Assembly: GCA_033816765.1 (NCBI GenBank)
Contig: CM066287.1
Span: forward strand, 4,712,001 to 4,776,000
DNA from: Nothopassalora personata
Lineage: Eukaryota > Ascomycota > Dothideomycetes > Mycosphaerellales > Mycosphaerellaceae
Length of the DNA stretch: 64,000 nt
Direction of reading: 5' to 3'
The notes below the pieces were generated by a model. It made no database searches. It was not told where the DNA came from and worked only from the letters and a program-made list of their open reading frames with translations. The stretch's first letter is position 1; each line of letters opens with the position of its first letter. Made by a program: the position numbers and the translations under genes. Shown here one piece after another: positions 34,072-43,699 of the stretch.

Positions 34072-35140
34072 GCGCGCCTCCTTTAAACGAACTACGAGAC
34101 CTATAAAACGCCGATAATATAGGGTCGATTACGACTCCTACCCGATACAACCTTTCTCCTTAACACTCCCTCTTAGTAAGTTCCTTTAGTTACTACAGTT
34201 TAAGCTACTATAATCCGATATGTACGTATTTAAGCACTTAAATAGCTCGATTATCGTTATCTACGTAGATAATATAATAGTTATCTTAGTAGACACGGCT
34301 ATCCTTAACGCTACTATCGCACTTGTTAAAGACCGCTTTAAGATACGCGACCTTAGTAACCTCTACTACTATCTTAGTATACGTATTATTCGTAATCGCA
34401 CTAACCGCATAATCTATGTAGTATAAGACGCCTATCTTAAGCGCCTTAGTAAGAAGTATAGACTCGATATAGTAGGACATCGCTTACCTTAGACGCCGAT
34501 AGATCCGCGCTATATTCGTACTCCTATGTCGACTAAGGCTACGTCGCATTAGCCTTATTTAAGAAGTGTTATTAATAGGCAGTTAGTAAGGCCCTCTAGC
34601 CGGTTATAATATCGCGACTAGACGCCTACTTCGTAATCGGCTTACTATTACGCTATATTGCTAATCTAACAAATAAGCACTACAATGCTATACTATAGCT
34701 TATTAATTATCTAGTAGGCTCTTATATACTCGGTATATACTATAAGGGTAGTACTAGTAATAACCTTAACTTCGCTAGATATGTCGATATCTTATAGGCT
34801 AATAATATCGTAACATACCGCTTAACTAGCGGCTTCTACTTTATACTAGCTAGTACTACCTTCTTATATAAGTTAGGCCGCTAAACAAATGTTATACTAT
34901 CGTCTACTAAGGCTAAGTATGTCTAACTTACACTCGGCGCTAAGGAGGCAGTTACCCTAGCCGACCTACTTAAAGAGCTTAGCTATAAGGGTAAGGTAAG
35001 ACCGGTCGTAATCTATAAAGACAACTAAACGGCTATTTATATTACTAACGGATCCGTAGAGGTAAGGTGTAGCTATTAAAATCGAAACTAGCCCCTACTA
35101 CCGATTGCCTCCGTAGCCTCGTCGTAATCTTATTTCTTCC

Positions 35141-35163
35141 TCTCTCTCTCTCTCTATCTCGCT
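35141..35163 (+). repeat. CT dinucleotide run
   Basis: A TCTCTCTC... tract just inside the left end of the mariner-type element, upstream of its transposase start. Confidence 0.8.
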
Positions 35164-35180
35164 CTTTAGATAACGTAACG

Positions 35181-36264
35181 ATGCCCGAACACTATAATAC
35201 TCCTATAAAATGGGAAACTCGAGGTACGAAGAAGATACTCGACTTTTTATCTCGCGAAGGTCGATACGACGAACCGTAAAAATACGAGATAGTCGCGAAA
35301 TGCTTCGGCCTCCCGAATAAAGGGACCGCGGCGCGCCTTATCTCGTCGGATCGAGACCGTCGTACGTACGGTAGCGACGACCCTCGCGGCGGTTATCGCG
35401 ACGACGAAGAGGAGCGTTTTAGTCCCGAGAAAGTAAAGGAAGCCGCCGCTATTATCGACGAAAACGACTACGAAGGACACGATCTCGATTCCGGCTCTCT
35501 ACGCTACGAAGCGAATATACCGGACGCCGTTTCGGAAAGGACTTTACGGCGACGTTTAGCGGAGAACGAAGATATAAGGAAATATATCGCGCGAATAGAG
35601 GAAGAGCTCGACGAAGAACTCGCCGTCGATAGAGTCGAATTCTCGAAAGAACAACTTTGTATACGCCCGAAAAAGAAGACTATCGCGATATTTTATTTTA
35701 TAACAAATTTTACTTCGGACAAGGCTTTAAAGAGAATCGACATCGTATATATCGTCGTAAAGGGACTCGCGATAGGCCGGATTATATTCGGCGAAGAGCT
35801 AAGCGTCCGAAGGGAATATTGAAGACTCGAAAGGATAAAAAAGGCCCGAAAAGAGATCCTATACCGCGAAGCGACGAAGAATCGAAAGACGTATATTTCT
35901 TCGTTATAGCCGGCTACGACTTCTTCGAATTCTACGAGTATAAACCGCGAAATATAAACGGGAAAATGTCTAGCGAATAATATATCGACGAGTTTCTTAT
36001 ACCGATTATTCTTCCAATTCTTAAAAGGCGTCCGGGATCTATTATCGAAGAAGACATTAACGGATCGCACGTTTCGAAAAAGACTACGGAGTTTAAAAAG
36101 GCGAACGGTATCCTGTATTATATTAATTGCCGTATCTCGCCGGACTTCTCGGTCGTCGAGACGGTAGCGGGTATCGTAAAGGAGAAGTTTCGAAAGAATC
36201 CGCGGTACGAGAGAGGACGTACGAGCGGAGGCCCTCGAAGCGGTCGAATTACGACAAGTAAATA
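35181..36264 (+). pseudogene. Mariner-type transposase gene, frameshifted and stop-containing
   Basis: Starts at the ATG at 35,181. The N-terminal part (KKILDFLSREGRYDE, then VAKCFGLPNKGTAARLI) is helix-turn-helix-like. A frame change is needed near 35,650, after which the catalytic part follows: FYNKFYFGQGF (family DE.xFG, first catalytic acid read as Asn), NINGKMS, then IIEEDINGSH with the second acid kept, and SPDFSVVETVAGIVKEKF with the third. In-frame stops include the TAA at about 35,277 and another at about 35,978. The DDE/DDD layout and EED..GSH ... SPD..VVE spacing match fungal Tc1/mariner transposases. Confidence 0.75.
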
Positions 36265-36834
36265 GCTCCGTAGATAGTATGCCCGCTCGCTATAAAGCGT
36301 GCATCGCAAATAGCGGGCAGAAAACGCAATACTAGTCGTTGTTCGAAGTGCGAAGTTGTATTGTCTTAGTTTCGATTTTGCCGACCACCGGTGGAGAGGG
36401 TCGCACTAAGCACATCGATGCGCGGTACTACTATATCCGCGAGAAGATAGCAGATAGTACCGTGGTTGTCACCTTGATCGGCACACAGGACCAAGTTGCT
36501 AACGGTTTCACCAAGCCGCTGGATCGCTTCAAGCATATGCGATTTATTCACCTACTTAACATAGTAGATCGCAGCGAGGCTATCGCTAGCCACACCACCG
36601 CAGGACAATATTGACTGCCACTCTCAGCGCTATAATAGCGCCTCCACTTTCTCGCACTGTTGCATTCGTCAAGGGGTCAACTTGGTGAATAGGTGAATAC
36701 TGTGACGTATGCAGCATGTGCAGGCTTAGTCAGCCTAACCCAGTAGCTTATATACTTCTTTTCCTTCGCACTGTAGACACTTCTAATACAATCAGTTATC
36801 TTGCTTCATGTCGTACTGATGTGGCCGTGAAAAG

Positions 36835-37870
36835 GTCGAAGAGCTGCGAGAACTGTTCCACAATCAGTATCACTTCCCTACAGAAGTCCTTGAACTTGAC
36901 GACGCCAGATCATCACAGCTTCAGCTTGCCGGTGTCTACAACTTCATCCTTAAGAACGATGGTCCGTGTCGTACCCACCTCCTAATGGTATATTCCACAG
37001 GCCACGGAGCTGGCGCTGCTGATGAACTTTGGTTCGTGGGGTAAGGCTACTTCGAACATTCCTTCCGTGACCATGCACACTGACTTCGATAGAGAACGAT
37101 ATCGGACTGCAGTTGTCGGGGCAAGTAAGCTGGCAGCCGAAGCCCATTGGAACACATCCGAGCGCAGTCTCCTCCATCACGCTCAAGCAGATGTCTTGAC
37201 GATACTGGATACCTGCTGTGCTGGTAACGTCATGAACATGAAAGGCCTGGCCGAAGACACGCGCTCGTTCGAGATCCTTGTCGCAACTACAGAGATGTCA
37301 CCTACCTCGGGACCTGGGCCCAGGTCTTTCTCTAGGGCCCTGATTGACTCGCTGAAAGACCAGCTTGGAGCAGATAATCGTCTGCCGTTTACGACCTTCG
37401 ATCTGAACGGCGACATCATGAAGAGGCGTAAAGTGCCAAAGTCGCGTGTTTTCACGAAGCTCAACAGGCAAAGCCACAGGCAAATCAAGCTAGCTCCGCT
37501 CATCGAAAAATCTAAGCAAGAGCCAGAGGTGCCCAAGAACGAGGCCTCATCCGTAATAATTCGGTTCACCTTTGAAAACATCCCCTAACTTCTTGAGCAC
37601 GAGACAGTAACATTGGCCAAGTCACTAAACAAAGCAGCGATGGAGACGAACTTAGGTATGGATCGGATCGAACTCCTTGAAGCTGTCGGGACACCAAGAC
37701 TTGAGGAAGCGGCGAGACTGTTGACTGGTGTCAGGAAAGCGCAACGACAGTGGCGGAAACATGCCGAAAGCAAAAAGCGAAAGCGGGAGGAAGGTACGGA
37801 TGATGAGGACATAACTAGTAAGCGCATACATCAACCGTTGACATCGATCTGCGGTAAGGAGTGCTCGTGA
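36835..37870 (+). pseudogene. Truncated caspase-like (peptidase C14) gene with an in-frame stop
   Basis: Two exons can be joined: 36,835-37,040 and 37,093 on, with a 52-nt intron (GTAAGG donor, CTGAC branch). The first holds VEELRELFHNQYHFPTEV and the catalytic His in MVYSTGHGAGAADELWF. The second holds the catalytic Cys in VLTILDTCCAGN and the ALIDSLKDQLG segment. A TAA at 37,586-37,588 stops the frame, but the same frame continues for 94 codons to 37,870 (ETVTLAKSLNKAAMETNLGM ... LLTGVRKAQRQWRKHAES), which is what the tail of such fungal proteins looks like. The N-terminal part of the caspase fold is absent: upstream of 36,835 a stop is met at once and Copia sequence begins near 36,615. It therefore looks like a decayed member of the fungal caspase-like group, some of which act in cell death. 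Confidence 0.75.
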
Positions 37871-38329
37871 GTCGCTGACCTGACGGGACAAAAGCCGACA
37901 GTGTTTGTTCCTTCACGAATGAGCTTGTGTCTGCTGAGTTAGCGAGGAGTCTGGAGTCAGGTATTTATTGTTGCTATCTTGTTTCCTTAGAGTGATGTAT
38001 TCAGTTTTCTTCGCAAAATTGTGACTCGGTCAATGTCCGTGTTTTTGAGTACAGTAATATCAAGAAAGAGAGTATCTATGTTGGTCAAAAGGATCACATG
38101 CATGATGGAACGGGCACGTGCGCTAGTTCGGGACGACTCGCGCCGAGATGCCGAGTCCCGAACCGGTGTGGCGGGCTTGGTAGCTCATTCATGAGCACTC
38201 CACGAGATATTTTACATCAACCTTCAAATCCTCAAAGAGCTCTACGCCACGCATAATCAACGGCACACACATTCATCGCTGACATAATTGCTACTATCGC
38301 GATGGACTTCATGCACGCGCTCACGAGTC
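37871..38329. other. Intergenic region right of the caspase-like pseudogene
   Basis: About 460 bp of ordinary base composition. It probably holds the promoter of the following gene. No feature is recognised. Confidence 0.4.
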
Positions 38330-39928
38330 ATGGTCAACACGCGCCTCTTGGTCCACGCAGGCGCGAAGAGCAGCCGCAAGGACGACGCGCAGTTTATCAT
38401 TCAAGCTGAGGAGTACGCGAAGCTCGGTTTCAATGACGCGTTGCGACGCGATCATGAAGCTTTGCAAGAATACCCGGATCGCCCAAATGGCCCTACCGAT
38501 GCTCGGGAACACCCAAACCCCAGTATTCGTGATTCCATCACAAGAGAGCCCATAAGCAATGGCGCCGACATCCAATCGATAGACAGTGCTACTTATGTGG
38601 AAGATACACAGCTGGCTTACACAGCTCTGGAAAGTCAGCTCCCGACTTCTTCGCGTATCTCCTCTACTAAGATACCGTTGGAGACCGTACCAGTCGAAGC
38701 AGCGCTCGGAGCTGCAACTCATATCATCGACTATGCCATCCCGAGAGCTCACATAACCACCCCTGAGGTGAATACAAGACCAGTGCCGACAGTCACTCCC
38801 ACTAGAAGTGCTGATCCACCTGTTGGTCCGTCGACAGCCCCGAGATCGGGTCGCAGCCTATCATCGCCTGTGAATGCCAGATTGAGCCAATCCTCATACC
38901 TGATCTCTCCGGCACTTGCCCGCTCTAGCAAACGGAGACGACCCAATGACGAGAGATCGCCTATCAACCAACAACGATCTCTACCCGTTGGGCCAACGGA
39001 TCAGGATGCACTTCCCTTCGCCAGTCCAGTCAAGCCTCGTAGCTCAACACAAGACGCTATAAATGAATGCTCAGGTGCCATCAGCGGGAACGAGAGTTCT
39101 TCAGAGTTGCCGACTTCCTACTCAGTCAGCGATGAGGCTCTTGAAAGTCTCAAACGCCGGCAGCGGTTATCCCAGAGGTCCGCTGGCGATCCAGGTCCGC
39201 AGTCTTTAAGCTCTCGCGAGAATGTAATACACAGATCGGCATCGCAGCGCCAAGACATTTCTCCTGTCAAGTCTGCAGGGACGAGTAAGTCTGCAAGGGC
39301 CCCTGAGCAGGCGAACAAAATCGCCGGCATTAAAGCTGTTGATAGCTCGAAGCCAGCTACGAAACTCAAAGTGATGACGGCTCACAGCCACGAGGACGCG
39401 AACATGCAGTCGCTGTCTTCCGTCATCCACCCTCCCGGCGTGGCTGTTGGTCAACACTTCAGGACGCATGTTACTCCAGCTTTGAAGCGGTTGGCAGAAG
39501 GCGACGTAGCTGGTTGCTTCAAGCCTGCGTTCACGTCCCGAGCCATCAACGACTTGGAGCGTGGTCACTGGCGTATGGTAATACCGAGCTGGCCTTTTGA
39601 GCAACTTGCAGCATTCTGGCAGATCCTGGAGCGTTTCATTGGTAGTGGCGAGGCTGGATGGGGTATCTGGTGCAGTCGCGATCAAGATGCTGATCTTCAA
39701 TGCGAACTCGGTCGAACAGGGGAGCGCATCGGCACGTCAAAACAATCCAGTGATCCGGGAGCTGCCGTGATCAAGATCTATTGCTGGGGTGAGGTCGTCA
39801 AGCACATTTACCTGCTGCTCTACGTTGCGAGCGTTAGCAAGGTGCGCAGACTCGGCCTCCAGTGGCTAGATGCACAAGGCTCTGTAGTTGTTCAGATGCC
39901 GGCAAGCAAACCTCTTCCGAGCGTGTAG
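38330..39928 (+). CDS. Uncharacterised fungal protein, largely disordered, with a conserved-looking C-terminal domain
   Basis: Single frame of 532 residues from the ATG at 38,330 (the frame is open 14 codons further but without ATG). The first ~60 residues contain a helical, ordered-looking segment (DDAQFIIQAEEYAKLGFNDA). Residues ~70-390 are Ser/Pro/Thr-rich with few hydrophobics. The last ~150 residues form a compact Trp-rich region (HWRMVIPSWPFEQLAAFWQI, GSGEAGWGIWCSRD, IKIYCWGEVVKHIYLLLYVA). I do not recognise the family. A basic KRRRPNDERS motif could be a nuclear localisation signal (inference). It is the first apparently intact gene to the right of the repeat block. Confidence 0.65.
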   Translation: MVNTRLLVHAGAKSSRKDDAQFIIQAEEYAKLGFNDALRRDHEALQEYPDRPNGPTDAREHPNPSIRDSITREPISNGADIQSIDSATYVEDTQLAYTALESQLPTSSRISSTKIPLETVPVEAALGAATHIIDYAIPRAHITTPEVNTRPVPTVTPTRSADPPVGPSTAPRSGRSLSSPVNARLSQSSYLISPALARSSKRRRPNDERSPINQQRSLPVGPTDQDALPFASPVKPRSSTQDAINECSGAISGNESSSELPTSYSVSDEALESLKRRQRLSQRSAGDPGPQSLSSRENVIHRSASQRQDISPVKSAGTSKSARAPEQANKIAGIKAVDSSKPATKLKVMTAHSHEDANMQSLSSVIHPPGVAVGQHFRTHVTPALKRLAEGDVAGCFKPAFTSRAINDLERGHWRMVIPSWPFEQLAAFWQILERFIGSGEAGWGIWCSRDQDADLQCELGRTGERIGTSKQSSDPGAAVIKIYCWGEVVKHIYLLLYVASVSKVRRLGLQWLDAQGSVVVQMPASKPLPSV

Positions 39929-40512
39929 CACCGGAGGGCGTCCTGAAAGCTATACTTGACCTAATCCGTCGCAGTCTTGTTGGCATGATCCTGCTCTCAG
40001 TGTCTGGTGTCAATAAGCATGCAGCGGCAGGTTTCGGTAGTGGTTCGTTTGCTCGTATAACACCGAAATCCTTCCCCGACCGATCATGCAGTAGCGTACA
40101 TCCATCGGCTTTAGCGATGGTAGCGGGCATCTCTGGTCGTATGCATGCAAGACTTACAAACACCCGCAGATTTCATCCTCCCTGCTCCCAATGGGGTTAC
40201 TGCTGACGTGCGCTCGTTCAGCTCCAACTAGAGTTCGCAGGATTCCACCTGGCGTGCTGGCAGCTGAACGCCTGACTTCATAGAAGGAGCGCCGGCAGTG
40301 GTGGCACACTTCACTATGGTCGGTCTTGCCACAACTTACATTGTCAATCTCTGCACAGTTTCGCATACTAATGATACTGTCAGGTAAGCGTCAAGATGCT
40401 ACTCGATCATGAAACCCTCAAACAGTCGTCCGAAATGCATCCAGACGTCCAAGCGGCAAGTGTGAACACCATAACGTGTGCATGAGCACTGCTTACGATC
40501 AGCCTGAAGTTC
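39929..40512. other. Intergenic region, possible upstream exon of the hydrolase
   Basis: About 580 bp. A short frame containing LKQSSEMHPDVQAA near 40,420-40,460 could be part of an upstream first exon of the alpha/beta hydrolase, as such enzymes often have ~30 more N-terminal residues, but I could not find a splice that keeps the frame. Confidence 0.35.
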
Positions 40513-41617
40513 ATGTCCGCCAACCCGCAGCCTCCATTGGAGTGGAGTGACTGGCAGGGTATTCGCAGCGCCATCGCGTTGCTCGCTCAACAAGGCCTGG
40601 AAATGCTCGGCCCTCCAGAAGCTGGAATAGAGGAACAGGTATGAAGCTGGCAGGGAAGCTTTTTGAGTGATCAGCGGACTGTTAACCTGACTTAGCTCAT
40701 CGAAATACCTATGCGCGACGGGCACAAGAACGCCGCGAACGTCCACCGGCCAGCGAGTCTTCCTTCCTCCGGGAGCCCTCTAATTGTGATGTTCTTCGGC
40801 GGAGGCTGGATCAGCGGCACTAAGGATGCCAACACTGCTTTTGCCCGTGCCTACGTTCGAGCGTTCGGCGCTACCGTGGTGTCTCCAAATTATCGACTGG
40901 CCCCCGAGCACAAGTTTCCAGTGCCACCTCAGGACGCATGGGACACTGTCAAATGGCTTGACGAGCACGCATCCGAGCTTGGCGCAGATCTCACGCAAGG
41001 CTTTATTGTAAGTGGTGTTTCGGCGGGTGCCACAAACGCAGCAGTTGTCGCTACGAATGCCATCGAGAACCCCTTGATCCACCCGATCACTGGACAGTAT
41101 CTCCACGTTCCGTCCACTATGAGCGAAGACAACGTGCCTGACAAATACAAGCCTTACTTCACGGCTTACGAACAGAACAAAGATGCACCTGTCCTTCCCA
41201 CTTCAGCTCTTGCCGCATTGGAGGGGCACACCGGCTGGGATGTGAAGTCTCCCTGGCGTTGTGTCATCGAATCAAAGGCGCCATTGTCGAAGCAGCCTCC
41301 AGCGTATCTCCAAGTGGATGGTATGGACCCGCTTCGAGACGAAGGTTTGATTTGGCAGGAGATGCTGAAGGAGGCTGGGGTCAAGACGAAGCTGGACTTC
41401 TATCCAGGGTGCCCGCACGCCCACCATCTATTCATGCCCGGGATTGAGGTCTCGAACAAGGCCACTGCAGACCAAGTGATTGGCGTGGGGTAAGTCGAAG
41501 CTGGTCGTAATGGGTGATGAAGGGGTTGCTAATCTGTCTGGTTCCTCTAGATGGTTGCTTGGAAGAGAGGTTACAGCAGAGCAAGGTCTCGCCGCGATGA
41601 TGCCAAGTGCTGCGTGA
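40513..41617 (+). CDS. Alpha/beta hydrolase fold-3 (hormone-sensitive-lipase-like) esterase
   Basis: Three exons: 40513-40638, 40696-41489, 41551-41617 (introns 57 and 61 nt, GTATGA and GTAAGT donors), giving 328 residues. The first junction rebuilds GIEEQ-LIEIPMRDGH and the last VIGVG-WLLGREVTAE. Family motifs: oxyanion-hole FFGGGW, the substrate-pocket motif VVSPNYRLAPEHKFPVP, nucleophile elbow GVSAG, the acid in MDPLRDEG and the His in CPHAHHLF. Esterases of this group act on small carboxylic esters; the substrate is not predictable. There is no secretion signal in this model, but the true start may lie upstream. Confidence 0.85.
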
Positions 41618-42295
41618 AGGGCGTCAGGACCTGAGGCTGTAGCAGAGTGAAGCTGTAGTGGTGTGCCGAGCACAGAGGAAAGATGATCGATGAGTGAAGG
41701 ATGTTTGATAGACCTCACCGGAGCTCAGACAGCAATCTAGAAAACCGTCAACCATCATGCTGTCACTCATTGGCCAGAATGGCTCCACTATGAAAACGCC
41801 TCAGGCCGGGATTTGACGTGTTCCAGATCTCCGCACTTTCGGGCGACAACGAGATCGTCTTCGTGCATACTGTATGGCGGTGCTGTACTTTCAACCGGGG
41901 ACCACCAACACGGAGATGTAGGGTCATGCTCGTGTATCTGGATGGCGGCCCCGAAATGCGCCTCATGTCTCAGACCCAGACACGAAGGAAGACGCTAAAA
42001 AGTACTTCCGCTAGCTATGCCGTGCTCCCGTGCCTGCCGCATGCAGTCAGGTCGCTCTTGCCATAGCCGCTATGCTTTTAGTCCACGATGCATAACGTGG
42101 TGGCTGCGCATGAGACTGAGACACGCGTGTGTCAGACGTCTTGGCTCGCGAGGGCTTGGAAGAAAGGATTGATTATGCCAAATTGTAGAGAATGGATGGG
42201 TATTCTACTCGCTCAAGAGTAAAGTCATGTGAATTTGCATGCCATGGGAAGCACAACTTTACACGTACGTGTGAAGTTGTTTGATGGGACTTCGC
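41618..42295. other. Intergenic region between convergent genes
   Basis: About 680 bp between stop codons, expected to hold 3' UTRs. Short frames only and no recognised feature. Confidence 0.5.
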
Positions 42296-43699
42296 TCACT
42301 TGATCAACCACGGTGTGCCCCGAAATGTGATGATTTTCTCCTTCATCAACCATTCATGCACCGCTTCGTCGACCTGCCAGCACCTCGGGTCTGTTGGAGG
42401 GAACCTACTCTTTCTGAGAGCTTCCATGTGTCTTCCGATGTGTTCAATCCGTTCATCCCAAGTTCCTCGTCCATGGAATTCCTGCTCGCAGAATAAACAG
42501 CCACTGTGCTCTGGGCTCTCGCGCAGGAGGTGGTAGCACCTCCTTGCTGTATCGTTCATGGCTTGGTCGTCCTCGCTTTCCTTCTCGCTCTTGAGAGATC
42601 TCTTGCCTGTGGCCGTCCCAGATGTGTCTGCAGCGGTATGCATACGTCGAACATGTTGTATGAACAGATCTTTACGGTTGAAGTCGTTGGGTTTCCCATC
42701 GTTGCCACTGGGACACTGATCACAACGCCAAAAGCCGAGACGCATATGCTGCGTGTTAAGGTGTCGTTTCCATTCGTTCTTCGAACCAAAAGAGGATGAA
42801 CATCCATAGATCGCATGAAGGCAGGGGAATGCCCTGGTACTCGCCGTGGTGACATGTTTTTCATCGTCGGGTGCGCCCTTAGTGCCATGATGGTGCCAGG
42901 ATGAGCGTTGGTCTGTTTGCGACCGCTTGTTGACTCTTGCTGTCGATGATGGTATTGATCGCGCGGAATGAGTTCGACGTCGCCGGAAGTCGGGTACTTG
43001 TGAGCGACGTTGTTGGGGCTTCTCTGTCAGACAATATTCAGAGTAAGGCGCACTGTAAGAAGTTTCAGAGGCTTCGTCTTCTGTTGCTGACACTGGGTGA
43101 TAGCCTTCTTGAGCAACAGTCCCGTATGATGTGTAGGGCGCATGTGCTGCCTCGAATAATGGTAAAGAAGACTGATCATCGGCGCATCTTTGAACATCGT
43201 CAAGTGCAACGCAATCGCCCATGGTCCAATTCCCTTTTTCTTCATATGACACGTAGCCACCGTGAGCGAATGCGACGCTCTCATCCTGGCCATAAAGCGG
43301 CGGGTACGAAATGATGGCAAGCTGAGGCGAAGTCCACGGCGAGTCTCTGCATTCGCTGCGAGCACTGCTCGTCAGAGACGATTCCAGAGCGCTGCTCGCT
43401 GGCGAAGAGTGCCGGCCATCAGTCTGCAAAAGGAGGTCCACATGTCCAGGCAATTGAGAGGCGGGAGCATAGGAGAAGGAGAACGGCGGAGGGTGATCAA
43501 CCCGGTCTTCTGCTGGTGTGAATAGGAGACGCTCGGACTCGTCCAGAAATCGGCGCAATGGGTCAGTCGACGGAATCCCGGGTCTCAGCACGGGATCGTA
43601 GATGGCAGGGTCATGGTGGTGATCCAGCACATCAGTGTCGCTGCCATGCTGTACCTCCAATGGCCATGTCTGGAGGTTGTTGATGTAGGCAGGATCCAT
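42296..43699 (-). CDS. C2H2 zinc-finger protein, probable transcription factor
   Basis: Single exon, 467 residues from the ATG at 43,699 (four upstream codons are in frame without ATG). The N-terminal ~270 residues are low complexity with acidic and Ser-rich stretches. The zinc-finger region is C-terminal: FPCLHAIYGCSSSFGSKNEW with a KRHLNTQH end, then WRCDQCPSGND...FIQHVRRMH, and a third CLFCEQEFHGRGTWDERIEH followed by IGRHME. This three-finger layout near the C terminus is common in ascomycete C2H2 regulators. The C-terminal segment PRCWQVDEAVHEWLMKEKII is also typical of that group. Target genes are unknown. Confidence 0.82.
   Translation of the reverse strand: MDPAYINNLQTWPLEVQHGSDTDVLDHHHDPAIYDPVLRPGIPSTDPLRRFLDESERLLFTPAEDRVDHPPPFSFSYAPASQLPGHVDLLLQTDGRHSSPASSALESSLTSSARSECRDSPWTSPQLAIISYPPLYGQDESVAFAHGGYVSYEEKGNWTMGDCVALDDVQRCADDQSSLPLFEAAHAPYTSYGTVAQEGYHPVSATEDEASETSYSAPYSEYCLTEKPQQRRSQVPDFRRRRTHSARSIPSSTARVNKRSQTDQRSSWHHHGTKGAPDDEKHVTTASTRAFPCLHAIYGCSSSFGSKNEWKRHLNTQHMRLGFWRCDQCPSGNDGKPNDFNRKDLFIQHVRRMHTAADTSGTATGKRSLKSEKESEDDQAMNDTARRCYHLLRESPEHSGCLFCEQEFHGRGTWDERIEHIGRHMEALRKSRFPPTDPRCWQVDEAVHEWLMKEKIITFRGTPWLIK

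Larger units (their letters stand above)
35078..36379 (+). mobile_element. Tc1/mariner-type DNA transposon, degenerate
   Basis: About 1.3 kb bounded by a 13-bp inverted repeat AAAATCGAAACTA (35,078-35,090, and inverted at 36,367-36,379). It lies within the RNase H region of the Copia remnant. It holds one decayed transposase gene. The TA target duplication expected for this superfamily is not clear at either end, so the outer limits may be off by a few bases. Confidence 0.78.
33520..36615 (+). mobile_element. Copia-type retrotransposon remnant, split by two later insertions
   Basis: Pieces of a Ty1/Copia pol are recognisable on the plus strand. The reverse transcriptase C-terminal part lies near 34,200-34,430 (MYVFKHLNSSIIVIYVDN, where YVDD is now YVDN). 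The connection and RNase H follow (AYFVIGLLLRYIANLTNKHY near 34,630; LSSTKAKYV near 34,905; YKDN then TAIYI near 35,020). The end of RNase H lies at about 36,397-36,580 (GRTKHIDARYYYIREKIAD, then VANGFTKPL). A solo LTR sits in the RT region (33,663-34,071) and a mariner-type element separates the two RNase H parts (35,078-36,379). The left piece is full of TAG and TAA stops, while the right piece has none over ~60 codons. No LTRs of the Copia element itself were found. The left limit is arbitrary. Confidence 0.82.

Noticed and set aside
36118..36309. Small minus-strand frame in the AT-rich block
   Set aside because: Antisense to the transposase C terminus; no family resemblance.
43027..43365. 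Frames overlapping the C2H2 gene in other phases
   Set aside because: Shadows of the Ser/Asp-rich N-terminal part of the zinc-finger protein.
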